From Bettongia penicillata ogilbyi (taxonomy: Eukaryota > Chordata > Mammalia > Diprotodontia > Potoroidae): 64,000 nt of DNA. A program made the translations under genes and the position numbers. The notes beneath the pieces were generated by a model. It did no database searches. It saw nothing but the letters and a program-made list of their open reading frames with translations, and was not told where the DNA came from. Of the stretch, positions 12,357 to 27,146 are shown piece by piece; positions within the stretch are counted from its first letter, which is position 1, and the number at the start of each line of letters is the position of its first letter. Location of the stretch: assembly GCA_023548195.1 (NCBI GenBank), contig JAJHZJ010000809.1, positions 1 through 64,000 on the forward strand, read 5' to 3'.

Positions 12357-13335
12357 CACTCAATAAGCATTTATTAAGTGCCTGCTATGTGCCAAGCACT
12401 GAGCAAAGGGATTGGGGATAGAAAAAGAGACTAAAAAAGTTCCCTTGTGTAAACTAACACACAATCTATTTGTAGTGTAAAATATCCAAAAAATAAAGCT
12501 ATATAGCATAATAATACAGGCATTAATTTAAAGAGGTAGGATGGTAGAATGAAGAGTGTTGGGATAGACTTCATGTCCAAGAGGGGATCTTAGCTACGAC
12601 TTTAAAAGACACAGGAGTCAGTACTGAGAAGCAAGGTGGAAAATCATTCCAGGCATTTTGGATGGATACAGAAAAAAAGAAAAAAAAAAAAACTGGAGCC
12701 AAGTAATGGAGTATATCGAACCAACATGGAAGCCTTTGTCACAGGGTCAAAGAATAAGTGGAAGGAAATAAGGGGTAAGAAGAGGCAGACAATGGGAGGT
12801 GAAGAAGACTAAAAGCCAAAGAGAGGAATTTGTATTTAATCCTTGAGGTGATGAAACACTGGAGGTTATTGAGCAGGCGGGTGACAAAGTTAGACCTGTG
12901 CTTTAATGAAAGCACTTTGTTGGCTGACTAGGGGATGGATTGGAGTGAGGAGAGACTCGGGGACAGGCAGACCCAAAAATAAGTTATTGCAATGCAAGAG
13001 CAGCGTATGCATAAGGTGATGAAAGCTTGTAGCACTGTGGTGGCACTGTTACCAGAAAGAAGGGGTCCCCCTTTCGTAGGGAGTTTGCAAAGTGGACACA
13101 GATTTGTTACAGAGTATGAGAGTTCTTAAGCAGTTCAGGATAACACCTAGCTTGTTAGCAAGAGGTATTGCCATGATGATGACAACAGAGATGAGAGGAG
13201 GCGATTTAGGAGGACAGATGAGTCTGGTTTTAGACAAATTGAGTTGAACATGTCTATTGGACGTCCAATTTCAAATGTCTGAAAGACAGTTGAAAGTGCA
13301 AGACTGAAAGTTGAGGGGGGGTGGTCAGAGCCAAG
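12357..13335 (+). mobile_element. Long non-coding interspersed repeat, copy A
   Basis: Begins with CTCAATAAGCATTTATTAAG and GTGCCTGCTATGTGCCAAGC, then runs through TTTGTATTTAATCCTTGAGG, CAAAGTTAGACCTGTGCTTT and a segment ending near GTCTATTGGACGTCCAATTT. I recognise the phrase order from an abundant marsupial repeat about 1 kb long but cannot name the family. An A-rich tract at 12671-12692 lies inside. Confidence 0.6.
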
Positions 13336-13924
13336 GCATGCACAATAGAGGTCAAACCATCATGGAGCCCCTGCAACTGTTCTCTAAAAACGGATCTCAA
13401 ATTGCCACTCAACTTGATCTCAAATTGCGAAGGTTGTTTTCTGGTTGTTTCTCTTCCACTTATGTTACTATTCTCTTTGGCAGCTTTTTGAAGGAATTGG
13501 TTGACAACACTGATTAATCATTCAGTAGAGTCTCAGTGAGAGTGTAGTCACTTTGCCAATGATTAAGAAAAGGGAAGTTATGTCAGAGAAATTTTATTTT
13601 TAGAAAACTGGTTTTGTATATAAACATTTAAAAAAATAAAGGAATTTGTGCAATTGATCGTCAAGTCCATTTATCATCTAATAAATTACCTGTCATGAGC
13701 TAGTAGAAAAATGAATCTTTTATGTGGTAAGTAACAATTCATTTTATTCACCAGTTAGGAAACTAAGAACAAAAAATGAATTTCCATCCCTCAGCAAGAG
13801 AGGTTGTTCAATTCTCCTCCCATTTTCCATCTTATATGTATGGGGACATTTTCACAGCATTCTGTTTAAAAATCAAACAACGGTCCCCTAGTCAGAAAGA
13901 GCACTGTTCAGATCTTGTCCCGAA

Positions 13925-14060
13925 ACTTGCTGGTTCTGTGTCTCTGGAGAAATCACAGGACCTCTGTCTGCCTCAGGTTGTTCATCTGTAAAATAAGCAT
14001 AAGGAGCATAGTAATAACATCTAATGAGGTGATATTTATAAAGTGTGTGGCATATCTATT
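13925..14060 (+). mobile_element. Old SINE fragment
   Basis: TCTGGAGAAATCACAGGACC and CAGGTTGTTCATCTGTAAAA follow the central part of a CORE-type SINE. Counterparts are near 37291-37426 (B) and 60595-60730 (C). Confidence 0.55.
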
Positions 14061-14264
14061 GTTTTATCATTATGATTATCATTATTTTCTCCCCAATTCT
14101 GCTCTCCTACTTCAACCATTCTTATCCTCATTCTTTGTATTCCCTTATTTCCCTGTTCAACTGCATGTATTTCCATTCCAAAATAATCTCCCTTCCCTGA
14201 ATCAGCTAAGAGTGAAGTTCATCATCTTCTATGTCTTCCCAAACTATCTCCATTTTTGTGCAGT

Positions 14265-14379
14265 AGATGTGAGCTCCTTGACACCAGGGTCCATCTTTTG
14301 CCTTTCTTTGTATCTTCAAGGCTTAGTACAAGGACTAGAACACAGAAGGTGTTTAATCAATGTTTACTGACTGACTGGG
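14265..14379 (+). mobile_element. SINE 3' region, copy A
   Basis: GATGTGAGCTCCTTGACACC through CTTTCTTTGTATCTTC to a terminal GTTTACTGACTGACTG is a good match to the 3' part of marsupial SINEs. Counterparts are 37631-37745 (B) and about 60937-61053 (C). Confidence 0.75.
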
Positions 14380-14754
14380 CCCAAGGCTGATACCGGGCCC
14401 CAGTCTCTACCCCCCTCACAGCATTCTGGTTTCTCTCCTATTTGGCAATGGCATGTTTGGGTTTCAGTCATGTTTCTGCCTCTTTCTTGCACCCAATCAC
14501 CTTTAAGTAGTAACCTTTGTCAGGTTTTAACCTAGATGGAACTGGACCAGATCCAACACTGAAGATCACAGAGACTTCTTTCTAGACCCATGAAGGATCT
14601 CACACAATGGATCTCACACGTGGAAGTCTCTACCGCCCATCTACCTCAACTGAGACGTGGTCATCTCCATGAACCTGGTCAATGATTCTCCAAGTATGGG
14701 ACAGAGATTGAGTTGCAGAGATAAGGAAAAGGACTTGGGCTGGTGTCTTTGCAC

Positions 14755-14835
14755 AGCTCAGCATCTCTTTGTCCCCAGTGCTTAGCACAAGGCCTGGCAC
14801 ATAGTAGCAGGTGCTTAAATGTTTGCTGACTTGAA
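14755..14835 (+). mobile_element. Short SINE 3' fragment
   Basis: CCCAGTGCTTAGCACAAGGC followed by CTGGCACATAGTAGCAGG is the same SINE tail as at 14265-14379. Counterparts are near 38121-38201 (B) and 61427-61508 (C). Confidence 0.7.
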
Positions 14836-14924
14836 GGTCTAAGAAAGAGCTCATACTGGGTAACCTAACGCCCTCTTCCACTTTCAGGAGAATTCCATGC
14901 CCCTGAATTCCACACAATGACTTC

Positions 14925-15050
14925 TTAGAGGATCGTAGATTGATTCCTGGAATGGAGCTAAAAAAGCCCATGGAGTCCAACTCCCTCATTTGACAGATGA
15001 GCAAAATGAGGCTCCATGGTTCAGTGACTGGCCTAGGAAGTCATTGCTAC
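14925..15050 (+). mobile_element. Old CORE-type SINE fragment
   Basis: GGAGTCCAACTCCCTCATTT and GACAGATGAGCAAAATGAGG are diverged forms of a widespread mammalian SINE phrase. Counterparts are near 38291-38416 (B) and 61600-61727 (C). Confidence 0.6.
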
Positions 15051-15175
15051 AAAAGCATCTGAAACAGAATTTCAAGACAGCTCCTCCTGCCCCCAAATCT
15101 AGAACTTGTTTCACCACAACCCAAAGCAGCCACTTGTAATCAAAGCCCTCATATATTGGCTTTCACCTCATTTAC

Positions 15176-18975
<3,800 letters not shown>

Positions 18976-19572
18976 TCCCTCTGGCTCCAGGTTCCCTGCT
19001 TGGGCCAGGCCTTGGTCCTCTGCAGACTGACCTGGGGAGAGAGAAGGATCCAGGGGGTAAATGCCCTCCCTCCCCCTCCCTTACAATTTCCCCCTCTCCA
19101 AGCCTGTCCCTCCCCACCCCCATGCCTTCCTCTGAGCAGACTGCCAGGATTGCACGTGGGCAACAGATGAACTCAAAGGGGTGGGAATTTGGGGTTCTTG
19201 AGGCCATTGATCACTGTCAGTGCGGATTGATCAGAGGGAAATTCTCCTCATCTAAACGAGAGTGTGCTCTCTTATTGGATCATTGGATCTTTAAGCCTCA
19301 GATCTGACCTTAATGCAATATAGACTTAAAATTCGCCATTAGGGATAGCGTTGGAGGTGTAAGAATCAGAATTACATGTAATTGGATCAGAATGGCTTCA
19401 TTCTACTCTGAATGCAGTCAGTCTCGTGTCAAATGAACAGATGGATGAAGTGATTTTCCTACATGAGGTAATGCGGACGTGCATTCAGCCAAACTGAGAT
19501 CATTTGACAGGCAATGTTGTTCCATGTTTTAAATCTGGAATACTTTCTGTTACACTTCTACAGTCAGTTTTC

Positions 19573-19829
19573 ACACTAAGAAATGCGAATTAAAACAACA
19601 CACAAACAACATCACACTTAACATGACAAAACAGGAAAATGATAAATGTTGGAAGATGTGGGAAAATTGGAACACTAATACATTGTTGGGGGAGAGGTGA
19701 CCTGATTAAAAATAGAAAAGGACCCACACATACAAAAATATTTATAGCACCTCTTTTTGTGGTGGCAAAGAATTGGAAATTGAGGGGATGCCCATCAGTT
19801 GGGGAATGGCTAAACAAGTTGAGGTTGAT
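19573..19829 (+). mobile_element. L1 3' region, left part, copy A
   Basis: GTGGGAAAATTGGAACACTA, AAAAATATTTATAGCACCTC, GTGGTGGCAAAGAATTGG and ATGCCCATCAGTTGGGG are near-consensus phrases of the marsupial L1 3' end. The element is cut by a solo LTR and resumes at 20319. Copy B is 42940-43196. Confidence 0.85.
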
Positions 19830-20318
19830 GAATGTGCAATGTGAGTTAAAAATCTTCTCCACCCATTGATAGGCCTCAGGTATATTGAAGGAGGCTGGAT
19901 CGGGGGAGGCTTGTTTCCTATGAAGTCCCACACCTTTTCCTGATTGCTAATGAAGCGCTGGGTCAGCAGGGATCATGCCCTCTAGCTCTGAAAAGAACAT
20001 ATATACTCTGAGGGGAGATTTTGCTCTGGAGCTTAGTTTTGGAAGGTCTGTGTGCCAGATGAGACCCTGGGAAGTCGCTAAGCAGACCCCTGGGTTTGAA
20101 AATCCAAAAGTTGGTACTTCCCTCTCTGGTAGCTATGTATGTATGTAATGGTTAGACAATTGGAAGCCTGTCTATTGGTCGCTGTATCTTGAATGTAATT
20201 AAAGTGATTGTTAACTCTCAAAAAGTCAAAAGTTGCCTTTCTTTTTATAAATGCAGATCTAAGAACCTGCGATAGCAAACCCTCTTGTATATGTGAGGGT
20301 ACTTACTGATACAGAATG
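19830..20318 (+). mobile_element. Solo LTR with 5-bp target duplication, copy A
   Basis: The LTR is 19835-20313 (479 bp), begins TGCAATGTGAG and ends CTGATACA, with GAATG on both sides (19830-19834 and 20314-20318). It holds ATATATACTC as a TATA-like site near 19997 and a GTAATTAAAG polyadenylation-like word near 20197. It sits inside an L1, so it is younger than that L1. No internal viral sequence remains. Confidence 0.88.
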
Positions 20319-20525
20319 TAATGTAATACTACTGTTCCAAAAGAAATGGTGAGCATGCTGACTTCCAGAAAACCTGAAAAGACCTGCATGAACTAATGGT
20401 GGGTGAAGAGAGCAGAACCTGGAGGGCATTGTAGCTGGTAACAACTTTGATGGTCTAACACAACTCCAAAAACTCAAGAAGAAAAATGCTACCCATATCT
20501 AAAGAAAAAACTGTGGAGACTGAAT
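20319..20525 (+). mobile_element. L1 3' region, right part, copy A
   Basis: Continues the L1 interrupted at 19829: AATACTACTGTTCCAAAAGA, CTTCCAGAAAACCTGAAAAG, AGAGCAGAACCTGGAG and a terminal 3' UTR word CTGTGGAGACTGAATGCAG. Copy B is 43686-43892. Confidence 0.85.
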
Positions 20526-20850
20526 GCAGATCAAAGCAGATTATTTTTCTTTTTTGCTTTTCTTTCTTGTGGTTTTTCCCTTTTCTTCTGATTCTTCTTT
20601 CGGAATGCGACTAATGTGGAAATGTTTACTACGATCATACAGGTATAGCCTATAGCAGATTGTTGGATCTCATAGGCAGGGGGAAGTGGAAGGGGGGGGT
20701 GATTTAGAACTCAAAATCTTATAAAAATGAAAGTTGAAAGCTAAACATAATTTCAAGTAAGAAATTATTATGCTTCCAATTTTTCTCATGTTGGGCTTTT
20801 GGGGAAACTATTGCATAAGGAATGCTGTTCATCTGAAAAATAATCTCTAG

Positions 20851-21223
20851 TGTTCAGTTGTTTTCAGTCACATCCAACCCTGTGTGATCAAATTTGAGCT
20901 CTTCTTGGAAGAGATACTGGAGTGGATTGACGTTTCCTTCTTCACCTCATTTTAGAGATGAGGAAAATGAGGCAAAAAGGGTTCAGTGACTTGCTGAAGG
21001 GAAGGAGGGAGTGGGGACAAGGTGAGGAGTGGGCAGAGGCAGGGGAGGAGAGGCGGGGGGATGGAGGAGGAGAGGAGGCAGAGGGGGAAGGAGGGAGGGA
21101 GGAAAGAAGGGCCCTGCCACTGGCAGGGAGGAGTCCCCTCCTCCCAAGCACAACTTAGTCACACAGCTAAGAGGTATCTCAGATGAGTTCCTGCCTTCAG
21201 GCCCCTCTCACCACCTACCTGCC
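20851..21223 (-). mobile_element. tRNA-type SINE, antisense, split by a purine module, copy A
   Basis: Left part from TGTTCAGTTGTTTTCAGTCA to GACTTGCTGAAGG; right part from GTCACACAGCTAAGAGG to CACCACCTACCTGCC. In the intact family these two parts are contiguous, so about 158 bp at 21000-21158 is an insertion. Confidence 0.85.
21000..21158. repeat. Purine-rich module 1, inserted in a SINE, copy A
   Basis: GA-rich sequence ending in CCCTGCCACTGGCAGGG (a 17-base inverted repeat, 8-bp arms) and CTCCTCCCAAGCACAAC. Modules 2 and 3 in the promoter island have the same order of a purine run, a GCC-rich hairpin-like word and a CACAAC end. Confidence 0.7.
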
Positions 21224-21229
21224 ATGATG

Positions 21230-22370
21230 GATTTCTAGTAGGTGAAGCAATGGTATCCTTAGAAAATTAACTCCTCTTCTGACCTGGATGCTGTGAAATA
21301 ATGAATTAAGTTGTCAGAGAGTATGGTTACAGTGTTTAAAAACTGCGACATATTGTGTATATTTTACTTGAAAATGAAAAATAAAGTACTTTTTGAGAAT
21401 AGTACAAGGCACCCTTTTTACTCCGTTTCTATCAATTAAATTCTCCTTTCCCATGAAGTTCTTTGAAGACTTATCAAGTAGGAGCCTTTGGACTTTCTCT
21501 TTGGGCAAGGTCATTAAATGGATAGCTCATGGAAGAAGCTCCTGAAAGCTCCAGTTTCCAAGTGCTGAAGTATTTTAGTAATTGAGACCTCCCTTTCACA
21601 ACTGAAGTGCAGTGTTAGGGCAGAAGCCCAGTGGAAAGAGGAGTGGAAGCCTGGAGCCATGGGAGGGGGGAGGTAGGGCTGGCCCAGCACAAATTTAGAG
21701 TTAGGGTTAGGGTTAGACTACAGGGCAGAGGGCATGGGGGCTGAGGATCCAGCGATGGGGCCACGAGTCCTCTTCTCTTGAATACAGGCCCCCTACCCTT
21801 CTCCTCCTCAAGAGGCTTATCTGAGTGAGGGTCAGGAGGCAGGAAGCTCCTTTAACCCAATCTAACCTACACTGGTGCTCCCATAATGCACCCAGTGTCA
21901 GCCAAAGGTGCCCTGCAATCTCCTTGTAAGGAGGCTGGCTGCTAGACACTTCCACAAGACACACCTCTTTCCTGCTAACCCTTCAAGTTGTCTTGGGCTG
22001 GAAAAATTTTTAATGAACCCTGTGATACCGAAATTGTTTTAAGGCATTATTTTAAACTTGTTTGTAGGGGAATTGGGGAGGACTCAGACCCTGCCTTTAC
22101 TTCACCATCTTGGCTCTGCACCTCAAGAAGTGTATTTTAATCAAAGTGATAAACAGAGCCACCTTAACTGGGATCCATGGTGGACATTTTAGCTGAAAAT
22201 GGAATTTAACATAAAACTTCCCTTGGTGCTATGGAAAACAGGAAGCATAGAAACATCCTGTTAAGCTCTAATCAGATACGTGAACTCCACCCTGCTGGGT
22301 CCAAATTTCAGAATTCCAAGTTCACATACCACCTCAGATGAGTTTGCTTAAGAAGAAGCCTCAGTGTCAG
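21230..22370. other. Non-coding stretch upstream of module 2, copy A
   Basis: No exon was recognised. It contains the telomere-like word and otherwise unassigned sequence. Counterpart 44596-45736 (B). Confidence 0.5.
21701..21716 (+). repeat. Short telomere-like repeat, copy A
   Basis: TTAGGG repeated about 2.7 times. Copy B has it at 45067-45082. It is too short to imply a telomere fusion. Confidence 0.6.
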
Positions 22371-22375
22371 GGATG

Positions 22376-22706
22376 GTGGAGGGAGAGGGAGGAGGATAGG
22401 AGAGAAGGGAGGGGGAGAACAGGGAGGGGGAGGGGAGAGAAGAGGGAGGGAAGGGGAAGGGGGAGGAGAGGGAAAAGAGGAGGGAGAGAGGAGAGAGAGG
22501 GAGAGGGGGCGGGGAAAGAGGAGGAGGGTGAAGGACAGGACGGGGCACGAGAGGAGGGAGGGGGAGGGGCGAGGTGAGGGGTAGGCAGAGGAAGGGGAAG
22601 AGAGGCACGGGGACCGAGGAGAGGGAGGGGGAAGGAAGGAGGGAAGAAAAAAAGGCCCCGCCACCGGCAGGGAAGAGCCCCCTCCTCCCAAGCACAACAC
22701 AGCCCC
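22376..22706. repeat. Purine-rich module 2, copy A
   Basis: About 270 bp of GGGAGA-type sequence on the plus strand, followed by GCCCCGCCACCGGCAGGG and CTCCTCCCAAGCACAACACA. Long open frames across it on both strands are low-complexity artefacts. Counterpart 45742-46072 (B). Confidence 0.75.
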
Positions 22707-22926
22707 AGGACCCGGGATCCCCAAAGCGGGGAGAAGAAGGGATGGAGCTGCCACAGCCTGGAAGCTGGAGCCCCAGGGGCCCGCATGGCGAGGCCCACAC
22801 CTAGTACTCCCAGTCTTTCAAAATGGAGGATGGGCCCCCCGCTCGCCTCGACGCCCCCTGCCTCGGGGGACCACCCTGGGCAGACCCTGCTCCGTCCACC
22901 ACTCTGGGTCCTGGGCACACACTCAC

Positions 22927-23130
22927 TTCTGCAGCCTCCGGCTTCGCACGTGCCTTCGGGGGCGGGACTTTTCAGATCTGCGGCCGCTGCCTTCCAACCA
23001 ACGGGAAACCCGTCCCGGAACCAGTCAGAAGCCCCGCCCCTCCCGCCTGGAGCATTTCCCGGCGGGAAAAAGTTCTTCCTCGTGTGCTCCAGTAGTTCTT
23101 CTTCCGGGACAGGGGGCGGGCCCCGTACTA
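22927..23130 (-). other. Predicted non-coding exon 1 of the KRAB gene, copy A
   Basis: A strong donor, GCAGAA followed by GTGAGTGT on the minus strand, ends the exon at 22927. The 5' limit is uncertain and placed near the CCCGGAAG site. Zinc-finger KRAB genes commonly have a short untranslated first exon in a GC-rich island, which fits. The next exon would be 19031-18943, across an intron of about 3.9 kb. Confidence 0.5.
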
Positions 23131-23136
23131 ACGGAA

Positions 23137-23302
23137 AGCGTAGAGGGGGAGGGGGAGGGGGGGAGGGGGGAAGAGGAGAGGAGGGGAAAGAGGACGAAGA
23201 GAGGAGGAGAGGGATGGGGGCGGGGAGGGGGAGGAGAGGAGAGCCCTGCCCCCAACAGGAAGGACCTCCGCTCCTGCCACACACAACACAATCCCTTGAC
23301 CT
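23137..23302. repeat. Purine-rich module 3, copy A
   Basis: GGGGGAGG-type run followed by AGCCCTGCCCCCAACAGG, CACACAACACA and TGGGATCCCCAAAGCG. The last word also follows module 2, so modules 2 and 3 are diverged duplicates. Its end is 27 bp from the core boundary. Counterpart 46503-46683 (B). Confidence 0.7.
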
Positions 23303-23934
23303 GGGATCCCCAAAGCGCAGTGCTAAAGGCCTTATGGGACCCAGAGTCACATTCTCTGCAGGCTGGTGAGGACAAGGCGGCCCACAGAGGGGGAAACACT
23401 CCTGAGTCACTACCGTGGAGAAGCGCCTATCGTGTACCTGCCACTGGGGAGACGGCAGGTGGCCTCAGGCTTAGCTGGGGACAGTGCTTGGAGTCTGGAA
23501 GTGTGAGGAAGAGTCCAGAGGCTAGTTTCCCGGAATCTCAGGGTGGGGGCCAGGAATGGAAAGAGTGCCAGAGCATGGGGAGGGGATGGGGGGAAGGTGG
23601 CAATATGGCAAGACCTCTTCAGCCAGCTTTGTAGAGGAGAGGAGAGACCAAGTGGGCCTTGGGGGGGCGGGGCTTGGGCAAGACTTCAGAGGTCCCCTAA
23701 GTGCTCTGACTCTTCTTTTTCCTTTTATTGAATGTTAGGAATCCCAGAAATAGAAAGAGATATGCTTGGACCCTAAGGGCCTGAGTTGGAGTGCCAGGTT
23801 CCTGGGCTTGAGGATGGTACCCCTTCCCTTGGTTAGACAGTGTAGACAAGGTGGAGTCCCTGTAGACACCCTCCAGGAGTCTGATGCAGCTTTGGGCGCC
23901 AAAAGCCAGATAGGATTGCTGAGGGCTAGAAGGC

Positions 23935-23963
23935 GGGGGGGGGGGGGGGGGGGGGGGGGGGGG
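23935..23963 (+). repeat. G29 homopolymer in linker 1
   Basis: Twenty-nine consecutive G, followed by CGGCGG. It could form G-quadruplex structures and is a likely spot for length error. No counterpart exists in the other linker. Confidence 0.9.
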
Positions 23964-24004
23964 CGGCGGTTCAGTGACCAAAATCCTGGAGCAGGTTGCC
24001 CGGA

Positions 24005-24100
24005 ATGAATTCCTGGACTCAAGTATTGTGGAGGTCAAGGAGATAAAGATTTGGGACACTTTTCAGAGGGCAAGAGTTCTTACGGCACTTGCAGCCTTAG
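24005..24100 (-). mobile_element. LTR end fragment in linker 1
   Basis: GAATTCCTGGACTCAAG, GAGGTCAAGGAGATAAAG and GGGCAAGAGTTCTTACGG match, with divergence, the part of the LTR at 15971-16641 nearest its minus-strand 3' end. The rest of the element is missing or unrecognisable. Confidence 0.65.
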
Positions 24101-25009
24101 AAGTTTAACATCTGTAGAAGCTCTTCTGTAGCTGGGTGTGAGCGTTTGATGTCCTGAGTTAGTGCGGAAGGGTGACAAAGATTCTCCATTGGAGGGAGGA
24201 CGATTCCACAGTTGTGGAAAATCAAATGGTAAGCAACAGTAATTGCAATGATTCCCATTTATGTAACTCTAAGTAACTGCTTTGGAAGGCATAGCAGCTT
24301 TCTGTATTTCTGTATCCAAGGAATTTGAATTCTCGATTCATTGAAACTTTTTCAGTTTGCTATTGTAATCAAATGATAACACATTACCAGAGGCTTCCAT
24401 CTCATCTTTCTAGCTCTAAGTGTCAGCTATAGAGCCACCTAGTGCCTATGACTGAACACGGATAAAGGTAGAAGAAGAATTAGCCAAAGAAAAGGGAAAT
24501 GGTCAAGAACAACACATAAATTGGATAGAAAGTGTTAATACCACCCACCACCTATCAACTGTGCCATAGATTGGCTACCCATATGGAAGCAGTCACAAAC
24601 GAATAAAGCAAACACTATGGAAACACTTGACTCAGTAATGATTGAAGAGTTAATAAAAGAAGATACAAGAGACGTGGAAACTGTTCCAGAGACTGGTCAT
24701 ATATGCCATTTAAAATAGACATGGTTTTTATGTTGTTACTTATGGTATGGTTTTTATCTCTATTCAGGTCACATATCCATTTTCAATGTATGGTACATGG
24801 TATAATGGAATGTATGGGATATGGCACAGTATACTGTCCAAAATCTAATAGCTATCTGGCAAATCACTTTCTAGTTTTCCCATCAATTCTTGTCAAAGAG
24901 GGAGATCTTTGTCAGGTAATTTATGTTTTCAGGTTTACTGAATACTGAGTTCCTGAGTTCTATTATTTATGATAGATTCTTCCTTGTCCCATTGTTCTAC
25001 TTCTTGATT

Positions 25010-25420
25010 TTTAATCAGTACCAAATAGTTTTTTTTTCATGTTTATTGGTCAATAAAATCTCCTTGCCATATTTCCTAGTAATAGCTTCATAAGTGATTT
25101 ACCATTCTGAGATATGGAAGTGTTAGTCCTGCTTCATTCCTACTTCTTTCCTAGATTTTCTAGACCTTTGATTAGTCCAAATAAATTTTGTTTGCATTTT
25201 GTGTAGCTCTGTACATATGTCCTTGAGAGTCTGAATGGTATAACACCAAATCTGTAAAGTAAATTCAGTAGCCTTGTCATTTTATTACATTGGGACAACT
25301 CAATTGTGAAGAATTTTTTCTCTCTCTCTACTTATACTATTCTTTATTTCTTTAAAGAATGTTTTGTAATTATATCTGTATAGATAACAGATGGGCTTTG
25401 GTATACTGAAGTTGGAATAT
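25010..25420 (-). mobile_element. Probable antisense L1 coding-region fragment in linker 1
   Basis: TTTATTTCTTTAAAGAATGT followed by TTTGTAATTATATC resembles the reverse complement of an L1 ORF2 segment. Divergence is high and the limits are approximate. Confidence 0.4.
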
Positions 25421-26548
25421 GATTTTGTTGTACGGTGATAAAAGATATATAGAGAGACATATTACAACTATTATTATTTTTAATAAAAGATTAGATGGTC
25501 TATATATTTTACCCAAAACTAATTTTTAAGTAGTCATATTTCTCATAATCTTAAAATAACGAAGACCTTGTGGCAAAAATCTTAACATTCTAACAGAAGT
25601 CTAGGAGAAAAAGCATTCTATCAAATGTAATTTATGAGATTGTACTTGGCAGGTATTTACTGCACTATGATTTATAATACAATATATTTCATGTAATTTT
25701 GATTTTATCTGTTCTTTACTTTTTTACTTTCATAAATTCTTTTCTTATTCCATGTTTCTTCCCTCTCACCTGCACCAATAAAAATCCTAGGCAAAGATTT
25801 TTATCTTATCAGTGATGGCTATTCTCTCTTAAATAAAATATTCTCTTTCAGGAAGCACACAGCTTGATAGATTCAAAAATTCATAACCAAATATGAACAA
25901 CCACCTCTTATCTTTTTGGAATTCAATTTTGTTTTCAGTATTTTTGTCTTGTTTTCTGCCCTTCCCCAGATATTACACATACTACTTCTCCTTTACTGAT
26001 AAATAAAGAAAAGCAAAACCTTTAGACACATGCATAGTAATTAAAACAAGTTTCTGTGTTGGCCATGTCCAGAAAAAATATGCCTCAATCTGCATTCTGA
26101 ATTTATCACCACTAACCCTCTGCAGGTGGACAGCATAATTCATCATGAGTCATCCAGGGACTGCAGTTGGTCATTTTCTGGACCATATTTTCCGAGTCTT
26201 TCAAAACTGTTTATCTTTATAATATTGTTGTTTTATGAATTGTTCTCTTGGCTCTTCTCATTTCACTCAGCCAAAATTCTTGTCAGATCCATTAATATGA
26301 GAAGATGGAGAAGAACATGGGAAGTAAAATATAATTTTGATTACATGAAATAGAAGCTTTTTCGACAAACAAAACAGATCCAGCAAAATTAAAAGGAAAA
26401 CAAAAAAGGAGGGAAAATTTACATCAAATATCTCAGAAAAAAGCTTTATTTCTCAAATATACTTGAAACAGAGCCAAATTGATGTAAAAAAAAATAGCTA
26501 GGCCCAATTAACAGTTGCAAAAATAATATGGATGGGCAATTTTAAAAG

Positions 26549-27057
26549 AAGAAATCAAAGATATCTGCAGGAATGAAAAAAAAATTGTGAACCACTATTG
26601 ATTAAAGAAATACAAATTGAAAGAATTCTCAGATAGTATCTCATACTTATCAGATTGCCTAACATGGCCGAAGAGAAACATTACAGATGTTGAAAGAGAT
26701 GTAGAAAATTAAGGGACACTGAGGCATGATTGGTGGAATTGTGAAACGGTCCATCTGTCCTGGAGAACTTTTAGACCTATTCCCAGTAAGCTATAAACCT
26801 TTCCTTATCCATTGATCCAGCAGTACCAATACAAGACTTGTATCATGAAGAGATTTATTTTTTAAAAGAGGAAAAGTACCTACATGCACAAACATATTAA
26901 TAGCAGTTCTTTTTCAGGTGACAAAGAATTGGAAATTGAGGAGCTTATCATTGAGGAATGACTGAACCAACTCTGTTGTATCATTTTGATGGAATGGAAT
27001 TATTGTGGCACAAGTTATCATGAAGGGAATGTTTTCAGAAAAACCTTAGAAGATATG

Positions 27058-27146
<89 letters not shown>

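Larger units (their letters stand above)
22550..23310 (-). promoter_or_regulatory. GC-rich promoter island of the KRAB gene, copy A
   Basis: Rich in CpG, unlike the rest of the core. It has GC boxes (GGGGGCGGGAC near 22959, CCCCGCCCC near 23032, GGGGGCGGGCC near 23110), an E-box CACGTG at 22947-22952 and an ETS-type CTTCCGGG at 23101-23108. A donor at 22926-22921 faces left, so the main direction is minus. Divergent transcription into linker 1 is possible. Confidence 0.7.
23330..25827. other. Linker 1, sequence unique to the A-B junction
   Basis: This 2,498-bp stretch joins core A to core B and has no counterpart elsewhere in the window apart from its repeats. Its first ~370 bp are GC-rich and continue the promoter island. 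A G29 run, an LTR fragment and an antisense L1-like segment follow. No coding exon was recognised. It ends where copy B resumes homology with base 2497 at CTTAAATAAAATATTC. Confidence 0.85.

Noticed and set aside
14630..15004. Minus-strand open frame of 124 codons as a missing downstream KRAB gene exon
   Set aside because: It lies across two SINE fragments, has no C2H2 spacing and no suitable acceptor was seen.
21701..21716. Interstitial telomere or fusion point
   Set aside because: Fewer than three TTAGGG units with no degenerate extension; better explained by chance.
22367..23410. Minus-strand open frame of 347 codons (and the 353-codon counterpart at 45733-46794)
   Set aside because: It runs through the pyrimidine-rich strand of the purine modules and is almost all P, S and L. 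Stops are absent because of composition, not selection.
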